DNA of 64,000 nt, taken from positions 625,001 through 689,000 of the forward strand of contig CM034139.1 in NCBI GenBank assembly GCA_019914995.1, written 5' to 3'. Positions 11,901-22,486 of this stretch are shown piece after piece. A program made the position numbers and the translations under genes. The notes below the pieces were generated by a model, which made no database searches, was not told where the DNA came from, and saw nothing but the letters and a program-made list of their open reading frames with translations. Source of the stretch: Acanthochlamys bracteata (taxonomy: Eukaryota; Streptophyta; Magnoliopsida; Pandanales; Velloziaceae). The number at the start of each line of letters is the position of its first letter. The stretch's first letter is position 1.

Positions 11901-12350
11901 TGTGGTCAGCAAAGAGCAGTTGAAGAAGAAGGTGAGCGTATCGTCTGCCTCTGTGTAGTTGAACGGGCTGTTATTTAAGTCCCAGAAGGTATCGTTGTGG
12001 TGGACCCTCGGGCAATTACCCGGACTACTCAAGACGTCCGTGTAGCCGAGCACGACTTTCTTTTGTTCGTAGTCAATCTTTGTGACGGTGTAGTTGACGT
12101 CGCCGTCGAGGCTGAGTACCGGAGATTCATCGATGCATCGTATGGTGAAGTTCTTATAACCACAGTAGGGTTGAAATGTATCGCCTTTCCCTTGTTGAAG
12201 ACCTTCTACGTCTTCGAACCAGAAGGGGTAGTTTATGGGGACACCGCCGCATGTCCGTGTAGGGCATGCAGCCGGATAGTTGCAGAAGGTGATGGTAGCA
12301 GAAGAAAGAAAGAGCAACAGAAGAAGCAGAGATGGAGAAGCACGAAACAT
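8919..12350 (-). CDS. LRK10L1-type receptor-like kinase (RD kinase)
   Basis: Exons on the minus strand are 12350-11537, 10337-10302, 10213-9953 and 9865-8919. All junctions are GT-AG and phases agree, giving 686 codons (685 aa). The protein has a signal peptide (about residues 1-23), a GUB_WAK_bind galacturonan-binding-like domain (CPTRTCGGVPINYPFW), several N-glycosylation sites, a WAK-associated Cys-rich C-terminal domain (CSICEKNGGFCGY), a membrane segment near residues 288-308 (LLLALVVCVVCF), and a Ser/Thr kinase. The kinase shows a Gly loop (LGDGGFGTVYKG), VAVK near 382, HRD near 480, DFG near 498 and GTPGYVDPEY. It should act as a plasma-membrane receptor kinase sensing cell wall or pathogen signals; the ligand is unknown. 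The 1199-bp first intron carries MITEs. Exon 1 is almost identical to that of the head-to-head gene at 21375. Confidence 0.93.
10494..10737. repeat. AT-rich MITE copy in an LRK10L intron
   Basis: The right end ATAAAAGCACTTTCAAACGC and the left end GCATTTGGCGATCATTC are roughly inverted. It lies inside intron 1 of the minus-strand receptor kinase. Confidence 0.5.
10888..11122. repeat. AT-rich MITE copy in an LRK10L intron
   Basis: Begins with GAGCGTTTGAAAATATTTAT, continues with an A/T core and ends near TTTTTGGGAAGGCCAAAC. Second element inserted in the same intron; it has no counterpart in the other receptor gene. Confidence 0.5.
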
Positions 12351-12351
12351 T
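11238..12351 (-). repeat. Ectodomain inverted duplication, copy A
   Basis: About 1.11 kb covering exon 1 and the first 300 bases of intron 1. It repeats in reverse complement at 21374-22486. Only three coding differences were seen (Asp/Glu, His/Arg and Leu/Arg codons), plus a few in the intron part. Similarity stops at the start codon on one side and near the intron motif TTGACTAAAATTT on the other. Confidence 0.9.
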
Positions 12352-13282
12352 TTTCCTTTGGGCTTCTTCTAAGAGTTTGCATAGAAGAGGAAGAGGGTTA
12401 AGGATTGATTTTTTGTGTTATGGATGACTCGGTCTCTCAATTAAAGGAGAGTTGTTGGGGGATTTTCAGGGTAGTGGACTTTTGTGCGTGTGTGAAATAG
12501 ACCTTTGTTTAATGTCCCACCAAATGAATTTGTTGTGGAATTTAAGTGCGTGGCTAGTTTTCTTAAATTAGTCATAAAAGTACATTCTAAAAAAAAATAT
12601 TTAAAAAATAATTGTTAAAATGAGTTAAATTTGTATATTAAATTTATTAAATGAATTTAAAAATATAACTTTTAGTTTACAATATGGTCATCAGCAATAG
12701 AATTTTGAAGTAAGCTAAAAAATTAAAACTTTTAGTTAAAATAATTATAGAAGTGTTTGAAATTGAATTTTAGTGAAAACAATTGCATTTAGAAAAAGAA
12801 ACCCGTCTATCTGTGTGATGGCATCTTTTTCGCAACACGTTTCGACAAATTTTTATTCTAATTATTTATTTTAAGTTTCTATAAAAAGTTTTTAAATTTT
12901 AAAAAATATAAAAACTTTTACTTCATAAACTTTAATTATTAATTATTTCTTTTTAATTAAAAATAAAACTTAACTTTATAAAAATTAAAATCTTTTTGTT
13001 TTAAAAATTTTTTATTTATAAGTGTTCTAGAACGTCTCCCGTGTAGACTTGGTGGGACAGCTAAATTTGGTAGGAGATTAAGTCATTGATGTAATATTAT
13101 TTATTGTTTAAGGCATGTGGAAGTCTTTCGAAAACAATTCAACGTCTCTTCTTTAGTATGGCAGAATCTAGAAATAAAAGAAGATATTAAGAAGGTGTGG
13201 GCGTAAGAGAAATTGTTAGGTAGACTTTTGTGGGCATGCACGAACCAACCCATAGCATAATTGGCACTTTCAAACTGAACCA
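12352..13282. other. Promoter-side region of the minus-strand LRK10L gene
   Basis: Contains the 5' leader of the receptor kinase (about 12352-12480) and then AT-rich DNA. The segments 12560-12770 and 12800-13045 resemble the common MITE family (for example TATAAGTGTTCTAGAACG at the right end). It shares no sequence with the region upstream of the other receptor copy. Confidence 0.35.
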
Positions 13283-16200
13283 TCCGCATAAAATGTCGAT
13301 CCAAACGACAAGCTAATCCAAATGTACAAATTAATTCGGATTTTATTTAAACTGTGCGATCCGAACTGTCCGATTTAATTAAAAAATCGCTAACCGGCAA
13401 GGCGGTTGAATCGGGACGTTTTTTACTCAACTCTAATAAATATTGGACTCAATAAATAAAGCGCTCAATAGCTCATTCACTCATTCTTTGTCCTTCGCTA
13501 TTTTTCATTCGCCGATGGCACCGCCAAAGTTTTCTGGCAATCCCTCTTATCTGAGCGCAGTCTTCGACATCTCCGGTGCTCAATCTTCGTCTTTGATTTT
13601 TTTCCGGTGCTGCTCTTTATTGTCTTTGTCTCTCCCATCGCTGTTCATTTCCGCTATTCATCTACGTGTGATTGCTCTTGTCTCTAGTGAACATCTGCTC
13701 TCTCCATTTGATTTGCTTTGTCTTATCGATTTGCTCTCTCCTTTTGAGTGCTCTCATTCCCAGTATTCATCTACTCACCGCTGCTCGATTAGTCGCTCAC
13801 TAACTAATTTGCCACACAGTTGAAAACAGATTGGATTTGCATCGAATAGTCGCCCTCACTGATCTGCCTCACAGTTGAAAACAAATTAGGTTTGCAGGCT
13901 ACAGCACAGCAATGTCTAGTATTGGTTCCAATCCCTTTTCAGATTTTGCAACACAATTTTCAACAATTCCAGTAGCTCAAAATTCTATCAGAGTGAAAAG
14001 TGATCCTGCTTGTGGTCACTATAAGTTTGATGAAACTGACAGCAGTACAAGAGAAGCAAATTGGTATGCAGTTACTGTTCGCGAGTATTTACAGGAGGTG
14101 GTATTAATTGCTTCAAACAACATTTAGTTAGAGTGAAAGGTGATGTTGGTGCTTACAAGTCTGTTCCTGCTGACATTCGCTATCATATAAGCTACTTATT
14201 GATGAGTTCGCTTAAAAAAAAAAGACATTAGAAAATGCTGGATGAACAGAATTTTTTTAGCCAACAGAATAGAGAACGTGAGGAGCAAGATTACACTATA
14301 TCCAGCGAGTCGGGACACATGCTGTTAGATCATAGCACATTTACAGAAGTTGGCAGAGGGTCGTATAAATAGAGAAAACTTAGGACAGCATGTAACTAGA
14401 AAGGGAAAAGAGATAATGCATTTGAATTCTTATTGTATGCCGAGAATAACTTCCAATGCACAACCTATTTTGAGGAGTGTCTTGCAAAGTAAGGAGGCCA
14501 AATAAAGATGTGGGCTTGCTATTTCTAAATGAATGATTTATGCATGCATATCGTTTAATATGTTAATTCAATGTATTTTCCACCTATGATAGATACTATT
14601 ACTAACATGGTCGCGGGTTATAGAGCTCCTCGCTATCATATTTTTAGAATTTTTTTGTTGAAAAAGAATATTGTAGAGACAAAAGCGCTACATTGAGAAC
14701 TATCGTGATGTGTGAAAGAGATCAGAGTGAACCATCATTGCTGATGGATGGTCGGATCAAAATAGAACCCTTACTAATTTCTTAGTTTATACTGAAATGT
14801 ACTATTTTTCTCAAATTTGTTGATGCATCTAGTGCTTCAAAAACTACAAATATGTTATATAAGCTCCTTAGAGAAGTTGTTTTATATGTGATTGTTGAAA
14901 ATGTCGTTCATTTCACGGATAATGTATCTAATTATGCAGCTACTGGTAGACTATTAGAAAAAGAGTTTCCAAATTTGTTTTGGTCTCCCTATGCTACACA
15001 CTATGTTAATGTCATATTTTATGACTTCGATAAGTTAGATGAAGTTAGCAACTTGGTAGCACATGCATATACAATTACAAAGTATATTTATAACTACTTT
15101 TTTGCTTTAAATTTATTGAGAACATTTACTTGTAGAAGGGAGATACTTAGACCAGCACCCACTCGCTTTGCAACAAAAAATTTTGTTACATTGCAAAGAT
15201 AGTTTGAGAGTTATGGTAACATAAAAAAAATAGACAACTTCAGTCTATGCTAAAGAAAGTAAAAGAAAAAATTTGTGGATGATGTGTTAACTCCTTTCTA
15301 GTCAGAGTGTGCAACTATTGTGAAACTTACTACTCCTCTAATTCGTGTTCTTCGTATAGTTGATAGTAATGAATAGGATATTTGTTTGGGGCTATCAATA
15401 GTGCTAAAGCTGAAATATTGAGAAGATTCAAGAAGAACAAGGATAGAGTTGCACCATATCTTAACATTGTCGGGAACATGTGGGATTATTAATTAGGTAA
15501 ATCTTTGCATTCAGCTAGTTATTGGCTCAACCCTTATTATCAATATGATAACTCATTTGAAAAAGTTTCTTCCACTGGTTCGGGGCTTTTTGATGTTATT
15601 GAAAAGTACGGTTTTGGAGATTTTGAGTTGATCGGTAAGTTGACTAGGGAGATGAAGCTTTTTAGAAATGCCGAAGGTGACTTTGGACATATTTATGCTA
15701 TAGCTAATCGTAAAATTATGACTCCGGGTAGTTATAGTTCCATACTTGATTTTTATATGTTTCTAGCAGAACCATCATTTTCTTGCTGTTTTTCACTTTT
15801 TTTATATTTTTAAAATTTTACTCTTGCAGATGAATGGTGATTATTATATAGAAATAGTCTTAAACATCGCCAAAAGCTGGCCATTCGTATATTAAGGCAA
15901 ATTTGTAGTGCTTCATGTTGTGAGAGGAATTGGAGCATATTTGAACATATACATTTCAAATAAAAAATAGGTTAGAGCATCAACGACCTAATAATCTTGT
16001 ATATGTTCATTGTAACTTGAGATTGAGACAACGATAGTAGTTCTTCACTTTTTCTACCTTTTTATTTTATTTTTTATTTTATTGTGTATACATTTTTCAT
16101 ATATTTTTTCTTATTAATTATATGTGAATATTATGAATTATTTCAAGAGTCAAAAGTATGACCCTATCGATGTTGGATAATTTAGTGACAATGATGAGTG

Positions 16201-16500
16201 GATAACCATGGATGAACCACCAATTTTAAGAAGAGTTAGAAGTATTTTACAATCAATTGGAAGCATGGTCAATTTAAGAGAAACCCGCTAATAGTATGTG
16301 TTTTTTTTTTTTTTTTTTTTTCAATTAATAATATTTTATGGTAAATTTAAGAATCTAACTTCTAAAATATAATTGTGTTGTAGATACTGAAAATTTATTG
16401 AATCTTGATGATCTTGTTTTGGATGATGACGAAGATGAGAAGAATGAGGAGGGAGGTAACGAACATGGGTCTGCATGAGAGTTTCTCCATGTCAAGATAT
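13283..16500 (+). mobile_element. Decayed hAT (DUF659-type) DNA transposon
   Basis: The body holds a broken transposase (13912-16280). The 5' side has GATCCGAACTGTCCG-like subterminal sequence at about 13340-13420. Exact termini and target duplication were not found, so the limits are approximate. It separates the two head-to-head receptor kinases. Confidence 0.6.
13912..16280 (+). pseudogene. hAT transposase pseudogene (DUF659 + dimerisation domain)
   Basis: Pieces of one transposase appear in order but in different frames. An N terminus with MSSIGSNPFSDF is followed by a BED-finger tail (KQHLVRVKGDVG, about 14110-14150). Then comes a DUF659 segment (DNVSNYAATGRLLEKEFPN at about 14920-14975, continuing through RFATKNFVTLQR near 15200). 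A middle part covers 15505-15750, and the hAT dimerisation region contains KLAIRILRQICSAS (about 15870-15915) and CERNWSIFEH. Many stops and frameshifts rule out function. The family is a domesticated-looking class of plant hAT proteins, but nothing here suggests domestication. Confidence 0.9.
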
Positions 16501-17084
16501 GTTTCTAATCCATGTCAATGTGACATTCAGTCACTAATATATGTTTCTATACTTGCTATGTTCTGTGATCATTTAGAAAATTCTGTTAGTGTGTTCTGTT
16601 CTTGGTATTTTTTTGCAGCCATTCCTATTTAGTTGTTTTGTTCTTTGGAAAATTCAGTCTCTAATACATGTCAATTATGTTGTTGTAGCATGTAGTAGCT
16701 GGTGGTTTGGTTCTGTTTGGTTGTCTAGTGGTTTGGTTTTGTTTGGTTGTCTGGTGGTTGGTTCTGTGACTAAAAACATGAGTCTGCTTGCTGGTGCTTG
16801 TTGTTAATTTCAAAGTGATATAATTTGTATTTCTTGTGTGTTCACTTGCATGTTTTCTTGCTACTTGTACTGCATGACTTGAATATAAGTTCCATCAGTT
16901 TGATGGAAATTGGAAAGAGTGCTTTTTCTAAAGATGATCCAATATTCAGTTGATTAGTTTTATATGCATATCTATTAGCATGAATTTAGTAATAACTCGT
17001 ACATGCATAAGCATGAGCATTCATTGCTGACATACTTTCTATGTACTGCTGGCATACTTCATAGGTAGTGTTCACTGTGTTATG
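16501..17084. other. Non-coding tail 3' of the hAT relic
   Basis: T/G-rich sequence with repeated GGTTTGGTT and GTCTGGTGG words around 16690-16780. No gene. It is probably still within or derived from the transposon. Confidence 0.3.
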
Positions 17085-17470
17085 CTCTATTTTGGGTACC
17101 AGTATAGGCTTTTCCTGGATTTTTGATCTAGTATAAGCACTAGTTAGCAGACTTCATGAAATTATTTTTCTTGCTATCAGCATAGAATTTTCTGTATTTC
17201 TTTTATCTAGTATAATTGTATAACCACTAGTATAACCACTAGTATGACATTCTTGTATGTGGAATACTTCTTATTACTGCCAGCATAGGATTTTCTGTAT
17301 TTTTTTATCTATTATAAGTAGTTAAGCACCAGTATGGCAGGCAGACTTTGTGGATTTTTATTGCTGCCAGCCTAGGGTTTCCTGCATTTGTTTCATGTAT
17401 GTGATATGATATGATGTCGTTTCCTATATTTTGTTTCCTGCAACATAGGATTTGCTGCATTTGTTAGCTG
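17085..17470 (+). repeat. Degenerate tandem repeat, about 100-120 bp unit
   Basis: Three to four diverged copies follow one another. Each contains words such as TGCCAGCATAGGATTTTCTG, a TTTTATCTAGTATAA stretch and ACCAGTATGGCA. Copies start near 17090, 17175, 17275 and 17365. No coding frame is shared across the copies. Confidence 0.55.
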
Positions 17471-18067
17471 AATTGGATTGCAATACAGGTTTTTCAGATT
17501 GCGTTAACTAAATTGCTGGCAAACGAAACATAATTGATTTTTCTTTGCAAAACAAAAGTGATAAACAAAACATTTGTTTCCCGCATGTTATAAGATAATA
17601 GATTTTTCCTTTATAAATTGGATTGCTACAGCTTTTGTTATTTGTTTGGATGATATCAGCTGTCTTCTTTATTGCATTAGATTTTTCATGCAATTCACTT
17701 GATGTCATAAATTAATATTACACAGCTACCAATGGAGGAGCTTGCTGACTGCCTGGCAGAGTTGAAGCCTTGAATTAAAGGTGTTTTTTTTACTCTCCCG
17801 CACAACTTAAGCTTTGAAGGGATATATCTCTAGTTTATGATCCCTCATCAAAGCTGCAAAGCTTTGAATGTTCTTAAAAATTGAGATGCTGTTGCCGTTT
17901 GGATGTTATTGATAAAATGATGAGTTTGTTGCTTTCGGTTGGTATTATTGTTGAAATTTGATACTAGGTGCAAAGTAAGTTTTGTGTGTATAGAATGGAT
18001 TAATATTATTGTAGAATGGAATGGATCTTACTATCTTTTCAAATGGAATGGAATGGTATTATTTGCA
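17471..18067. other. Spacer between tandem repeat and palindrome
   Basis: About 600 bases without a gene. It contains a short run of GGAATGG repeats near 18010-18055. Nothing else was recognised. Confidence 0.3.
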
Positions 18068-18366
18068 AGTAAGTTTTTCTCGGAGACCACTCACGCCTAT
18101 TAGATGGGAGAAAACTAGCCTTACAAAAAGCATTATGATCGTTGTGATTCGACCCGTAGGTCTATTCAGCCATTTATGCCATGTTTTTTTTCTCGATAAG
18201 ATTTTCAGAACTGAATTCTTAAAAATGAGTTACTTATTGAACTTCAGAATTGAGTTTAATTTCATGTTTACTTGTTATTAAAAATGACTTTGAAAGGGAA
18301 AGATTTAGTTTTAAAATTTAAATTTTAGAAGTGAAGATCTTGGAATAAAAGACAGAATTTATTTTT

Positions 18367-18599
18367 TGATAAAAAAACTATTTTAATCTTATTCTATCTT
18401 TTTTTTATTCCACTTATTTTTCAATCTTTCAAAACAAATATATATATATATATATACTTTATAATATTCAATAAGAAGAGTTCTAAATAAATAAAGAAAT
18501 ATAATTTTAGGAGAATTTTAAATAAAAAATATCTAATTTTAAGAAAAAATATTTTAATATATCTAAAATATTATATATATATATTGAATCATGCCAACA
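18367..18599 (-). repeat. 3' LTR of the TRIM-like element
   Basis: Direct repeat partner of 19599-19829. Shared blocks include AATCTTATTCTATC and TAAAGAAATATAATTTTA. Confidence 0.8.
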
Positions 18600-18689
18600 A
18601 TCTCACGCAAATTGGTGTAAAAATATCATCGATGTTTAACTTGCTCAATGAGTAATGAAAAATTTTATTTGAACTTTCTATAGTCTGAT

Positions 18690-19075
18690 TAGTTGGGTCG
18701 GACGGACTTATTTATCAAGATCGGGTCCGATCTGTCTATCCAAATCGGGTCGGACTTATCTGTCCAGATTTTGTCGAATTCATTTATCCAGGTTGGATCA
18801 GATTGGACTTACATGTCCGGGTCGGGTCTAACTTGTCTTTCCAAGTCGGGTCGGACTCATCTATCCCAGTTGGATCGGACTTGTCTATCTAGGTCGAATA
18901 GGATCAGTCTGGTCGAATCGGGTCGGATTTATATGTCCTTATCGAGTCGAACTTGTTTATCCGGATCGGATCGAATCGAATTTATATGACTAGATCGGAT
19001 CGGACTTGTCTGTCCATATTAAATCGGATCTATCTATCTTGGTCGGGTCGGATTTATATATTCAGTTTGGCTCAA
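18690..19075 (+). repeat. Degenerate tandem repeat inside the TRIM-like element
   Basis: About a dozen diverged units of some 24-40 bp are built on words such as GGTCGGACTTGTCTATCC and GATCGGGTCGGA. The reading frame 18693-18989 merely translates the repeat and is not a gene. Confidence 0.8.
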
Positions 19076-19584
19076 TTTGAACTAGGTTTGGTTCAGTCAG
19101 AATTAGACTGAACCAAGTTTGTTTGGTCTGCTTGCCTGGTCTGATTTGATCGTATCTAGATTGAACTAAGATTAGTCGGATCAGTTCAGACCGATCTAGA
19201 CAAGTAAGAGATTCGTTCAGTCTAGTTCACTTTAGTTCAGCAGATCTTCGGCGAAGTGAACACAAATTCTCCCACCGCCTCTTCTAACGGCGATTAAATC
19301 TCTGACGAAGTGAAATTGGGCCAGAGGAGGAAGTGGCGACTGTCTTCTTTTTCTCTTTTTCAATTTTTTTTTATCTAATCTGGTTACATCATAGGATTGA
19401 TCAAATTGATATGGTCGGAGTTTCTGATTGTTGCAATCGTATCTTCAGGATAGCAGCGGAATTGTCTAGTCGGAGTCTAATCATCGGAGTTGTCATCTTC
19501 TACGACGATGACGGATAGATCCAGTTAGATCTAACCGTTGGAGTCGTATCTTTCACGGCGACAGTAAATAGATTTACAATTTTG

Positions 19585-19595
19585 TTCTGATACCA
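19585..19595 (-). other. Retroelement primer-binding site (tRNA-Met type)
   Basis: The reverse complement reads TGGTATCAGAA. It sits 3 bases from the inner end of the 5' LTR, as expected for a primer-binding site. Confidence 0.75.
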
Positions 19596-19598
19596 TAA

Positions 19599-19829
19599 TG
19601 AAAAAACTAATTCAATCTTATTTTATCTTTTTCTTTATTGTTACAACTTATTTTCAATCTTTCAATACAATTACATATATATACACTCCTTATAACACTA
19701 AACAAGAAGAATTCTAAACAAGTAAAGAAATATAATTTTAAGAGAATTCTAAATAAAAAAGATATCTAATTCTAAGAAAGATATTTTAATATAGCTAATA
19801 CATTATATATATGTTCACTCACGCTAACA
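19599..19829 (-). repeat. 5' LTR of the TRIM-like element
   Basis: On the minus strand it starts TGTTAGCGTGAGTG and ends GTTTTTTCA. Direct repeat partner of 18367-18599. Confidence 0.8.
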
Positions 19830-20212
19830 GTTTTTATATGTGATGTGATTTGAAAGTGAAAAAATTAATATTTTTAAGATAAAAAGTAAGTTAAAAGTGT
19901 TGATAAGCTCGCCCTTACAGGGCATTTAATATTGCTTATATTTTCGTATTCATATCATTTTTTATTTTTAAATAATTTATTGGATACTTTAAAGTATATA
20001 TATGGGGAGGGATAGAAACACTCCAGTCTTTATACACATTTCAGCGCACTCCACGATATTTCTGATGATGAAGATCTTCAAATCTAATATTTGCCATATG
20101 ATATGAAGAATTATGAGTCAGTAACATGCTAACAAAATTTTATCTTAATAGGATTATAAATCGACCTCTATCTGACCACTTGATCATTATGACACAAAAA
20201 GTAAAAAACTTG

Positions 20213-20215
<3 letters not shown>

Positions 20216-20271
<56 letters not shown>
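20216..20271. repeat. (AT)n microsatellite at the palindrome centre
   Basis: 56 bases of alternating A and T lie between the two arms of the foldback element. The length is likely polymorphic. Confidence 0.95.
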
Positions 20272-20274
<3 letters not shown>

Positions 20275-20985
20275 TTTTAGTTGTCTTGATCATATATATA
20301 TGGATAGATATATATATTTTTTTTAGTTGTCTTGAATCGTAATAGAAGTCGATTGAAATAAAAAATAAAACTTATCAGTATGTTACCGACTCATATTTCT
20401 TCATATTCTACAATAGAGATTAGATTTGAAAATCTCCACGATCAGCAATCGTCGTGAAGTGTGCTGAAATATGTATAAAGACTGAAGTGCTCCTATTTTT
20501 CTCATATATATATACTTTAAATTAATGTATAAACTTTTAAAATTAAAAAATTTAAATTGAGATGAAATAAGAAAACACCACCAATATTAAATGCCCTCTG
20601 AGGATGACTTAATCAAAACTTTTAACTCATTTTTTTAAAAAATTATTTCTAACTCACTTTAAATCAAATCATATACAAAAAACTAAACTCAACTTTTCAC
20701 AAACACTCTATTTTCAAATTTTAAAATTTAGAAGTTAAAACTAAAATTTACTTTCAAAACTACTTAATAATAACTAAATATGAAATTTAAACTCACTTAA
20801 ATTTCGGTTTTAAATAATTTAGTTTGGAAATTCAGATCGGAGCAAACAAACGTGCCTAAATGGCTGAACTGACCTGCATCTCGAATCACATCCATCATAT
20901 CATTTTTTTAAGGCTATTTTCTCGCGTCTAATAGGCGTTGAGTGGTTTCTAAGCAAAATCCCTCCGAGATGAAACGAAATATTAT

Positions 20986-21373
20986 GCATATTTCTATATG
21001 TGTAAGGAATAATAAAATTTAATATATATAGAATATTTATATTTTCCTAATTTCTAAAACAAATCTATAAAATATTAAAGAAATTTGTATAAAATTACTT
21101 GAATAAAAATTAAAACTAAAAATTGTTGAAAAGTATCTTCAAACCGGTGCGTTTTTGTGGTAACCCCGCTGCTCGATCTAAATTGACTAATACAAGTCAA
21201 AGTCTTCGGAACCGATCTGTGGGTCATTTGATGTTAACTAACTTAAAATTTCTTCAGAAAAAGTCAATTTAAAATTTTAACAAAAATGTAGACAATGTAT
21301 TGTTAACAATGTAGACTTGGAGAGAGTTAATTCTTCTCCAACACCTTCGTTCATAATTCTCCCTAAAATAAAC
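20986..21373 (+). other. Promoter-side region of the plus-strand LRK10L gene
   Basis: About 390 bases without a gene, upstream of the start codon at 21375. It shows no similarity to the leader of the other receptor copy, although the two coding exons are nearly identical from the ATG onward. Confidence 0.4.
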
Positions 21374-22486
21374 AATGTTTCGTGCTTCTCCATCTCTGCT
21401 TCTTCTGTTGCTCTTTCTTTCTTCTGCTACCATCACCTTCTGCAACTATCCGGCTGCATGCCCTACACGGACATGCGGCGGTGTCCCCATAAACTACCCC
21501 TTCTGGTTCGAAGAAGTAGAAGGTCTTCAACAAGGGAAAGGCGATACATTTCAACCCTACTGTGGTTATAAGAACTTCACCATACGATGCATCGATGAAT
21601 CTCCGGTACTCAGCCTCGACGGCGACGTCAACTACACCGTCACAAAGATTGACTACGAACAAAAGAAAGTCGTGCTCGGCTACACGGACGTCTTGAGTAG
21701 TCCGGGTAATTGCCCGAGGGTCCGCCACAACGATACCTTCTGGGACTTAAATAACAGCCCGTTCAACTACACAGAGGCAGACGATACGCTCACCTTCTTC
21801 TTCAACTGCTCTTTGCTGACCACACCGATATTAAGCATACGCCCCATAACTTGCTTGTCTGCTAGAAGCCCTACCACAGAAATCTTCTCCTACGTTTTCC
21901 TAAATGAAGATATTCCTCCGGAGATAAACTATTTGAAGTGCGATGAGAAGGTGACGGCCGCAGTACTGAGCTCCGAACTAGCCGATAGTATGACAGCCTT
22001 GGCCGAAAATTTCGCCTCGGCCCTGAAGAAAGGGTTTGAGCTTGGATGGACGCCGATGACAGCTGACGGATGCTCTATATGCGAGAAAAACGGTGGGTTT
22101 TGCGGGTACAATGTTACCGGCAACGGAAGCTATTCCTTCACTTGCCACTGCAGCGATGGCTCTCAGCGGACGAACTGCAACAGTAATGGTAAGTCGCAAT
22201 TCTTTTTATTTTTATCTTTATGTGAACATGAATTTATGTTAAATTTATTTTAAAGCGATAGAACGAGTCAAAGATAAGAGTATCTAATAGAACGAGTCCA
22301 TACGGATTAGTAGAACTTCCGCTTAAATTCCTAAACATCTTAAGAAAGTGATTGGTTAATTTTCACGATTGACTAGTCACTCCTTTGGTTCTTTGGCTTC
22401 TAAAAGTATTACTAGTGACGTTTATTTTAGATCAAAAAAAAGTAGTAGGCAGAAATATCTCTCGTGCATTCTTAAATTTTAGTCAA
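21374..22486 (+). repeat. Ectodomain inverted duplication, copy B
   Basis: Reverse-complement partner of 11238-12351, covering exon 1 and the start of intron 1. Beyond 22486 sequence identity is lost until the diverged 3' end of the intron. Confidence 0.9.

Larger units (their letters stand above)
18367..19829 (-). mobile_element. TRIM-like LTR retroelement inserted in the palindrome
   Basis: Two direct terminal repeats of about 233 and 231 bp (18367-18599 and 19599-19829) both read TGTT...TCA on the minus strand. Next to the right repeat lies a primer-binding site TGGTATCAGAA (minus strand, 19595-19585), matching the initiator Met-tRNA type. A purine-rich GTGAGATTG tract abuts the left repeat. 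There is no gag-pol. Flanking TTTTT on both sides fits a 5-bp target duplication, and the opposite palindrome arm shows the empty site. Confidence 0.82.
18068..20985. repeat. Large imperfect palindrome (foldback element)
   Basis: The left arm (18068-about 20200, minus the inserted LTR element) pairs with the reverse complement of about 20330-20985. Matching landmarks are ACTCACGCCTATTAGATGGG with its partner near 20930; GCCATTTATGCC with GGCCATTTAGGCAC-like sequence near 20860; AGGGCATTTAATATTG (19919) with its partner near 20590; and TTCAAATCTAATATTTG (20079) with its partner near 20425. Without the insertion the whole is about 1.45 kb. A TA microsatellite sits at the centre. No coding region is visible, as expected for a foldback or MITE-like transposon. 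Confidence 0.75.

Noticed and set aside
11997-12401. Open frame of 134 codons antisense to LRK10L exon 1, also present at 21363-21728 (minus)
   Set aside because: It exists in both copies only because the sense exon is duplicated. The sense strand has clear receptor motifs, signal peptide and splice sites, and the antisense frame has no domain.
13443-13823. 126-codon frame upstream of the hAT transposase relic
   Set aside because: Low-complexity Ser/Leu/Phe composition, no domain, and it sits in the leader of the decayed transposon.
18693-18989. 98-codon open frame with repeating GSDLS/GRTDL words
   Set aside because: It is the translation of a tandem DNA repeat inside a TRIM-like element. 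The repeat words drift in all frames and no conserved protein pattern is present.
20126-20326. 66-codon frame with repeated IY residues
   Set aside because: Translation of the (AT)n microsatellite at the palindrome centre.
11238-22486. Idea that the inverted receptor exons and the 18-21 kb palindrome are one giant inverted repeat
   Set aside because: The symmetry centres differ (about 16.86 kb for the exons, about 20.24 kb for the palindrome), and the intervening sequences are unrelated.
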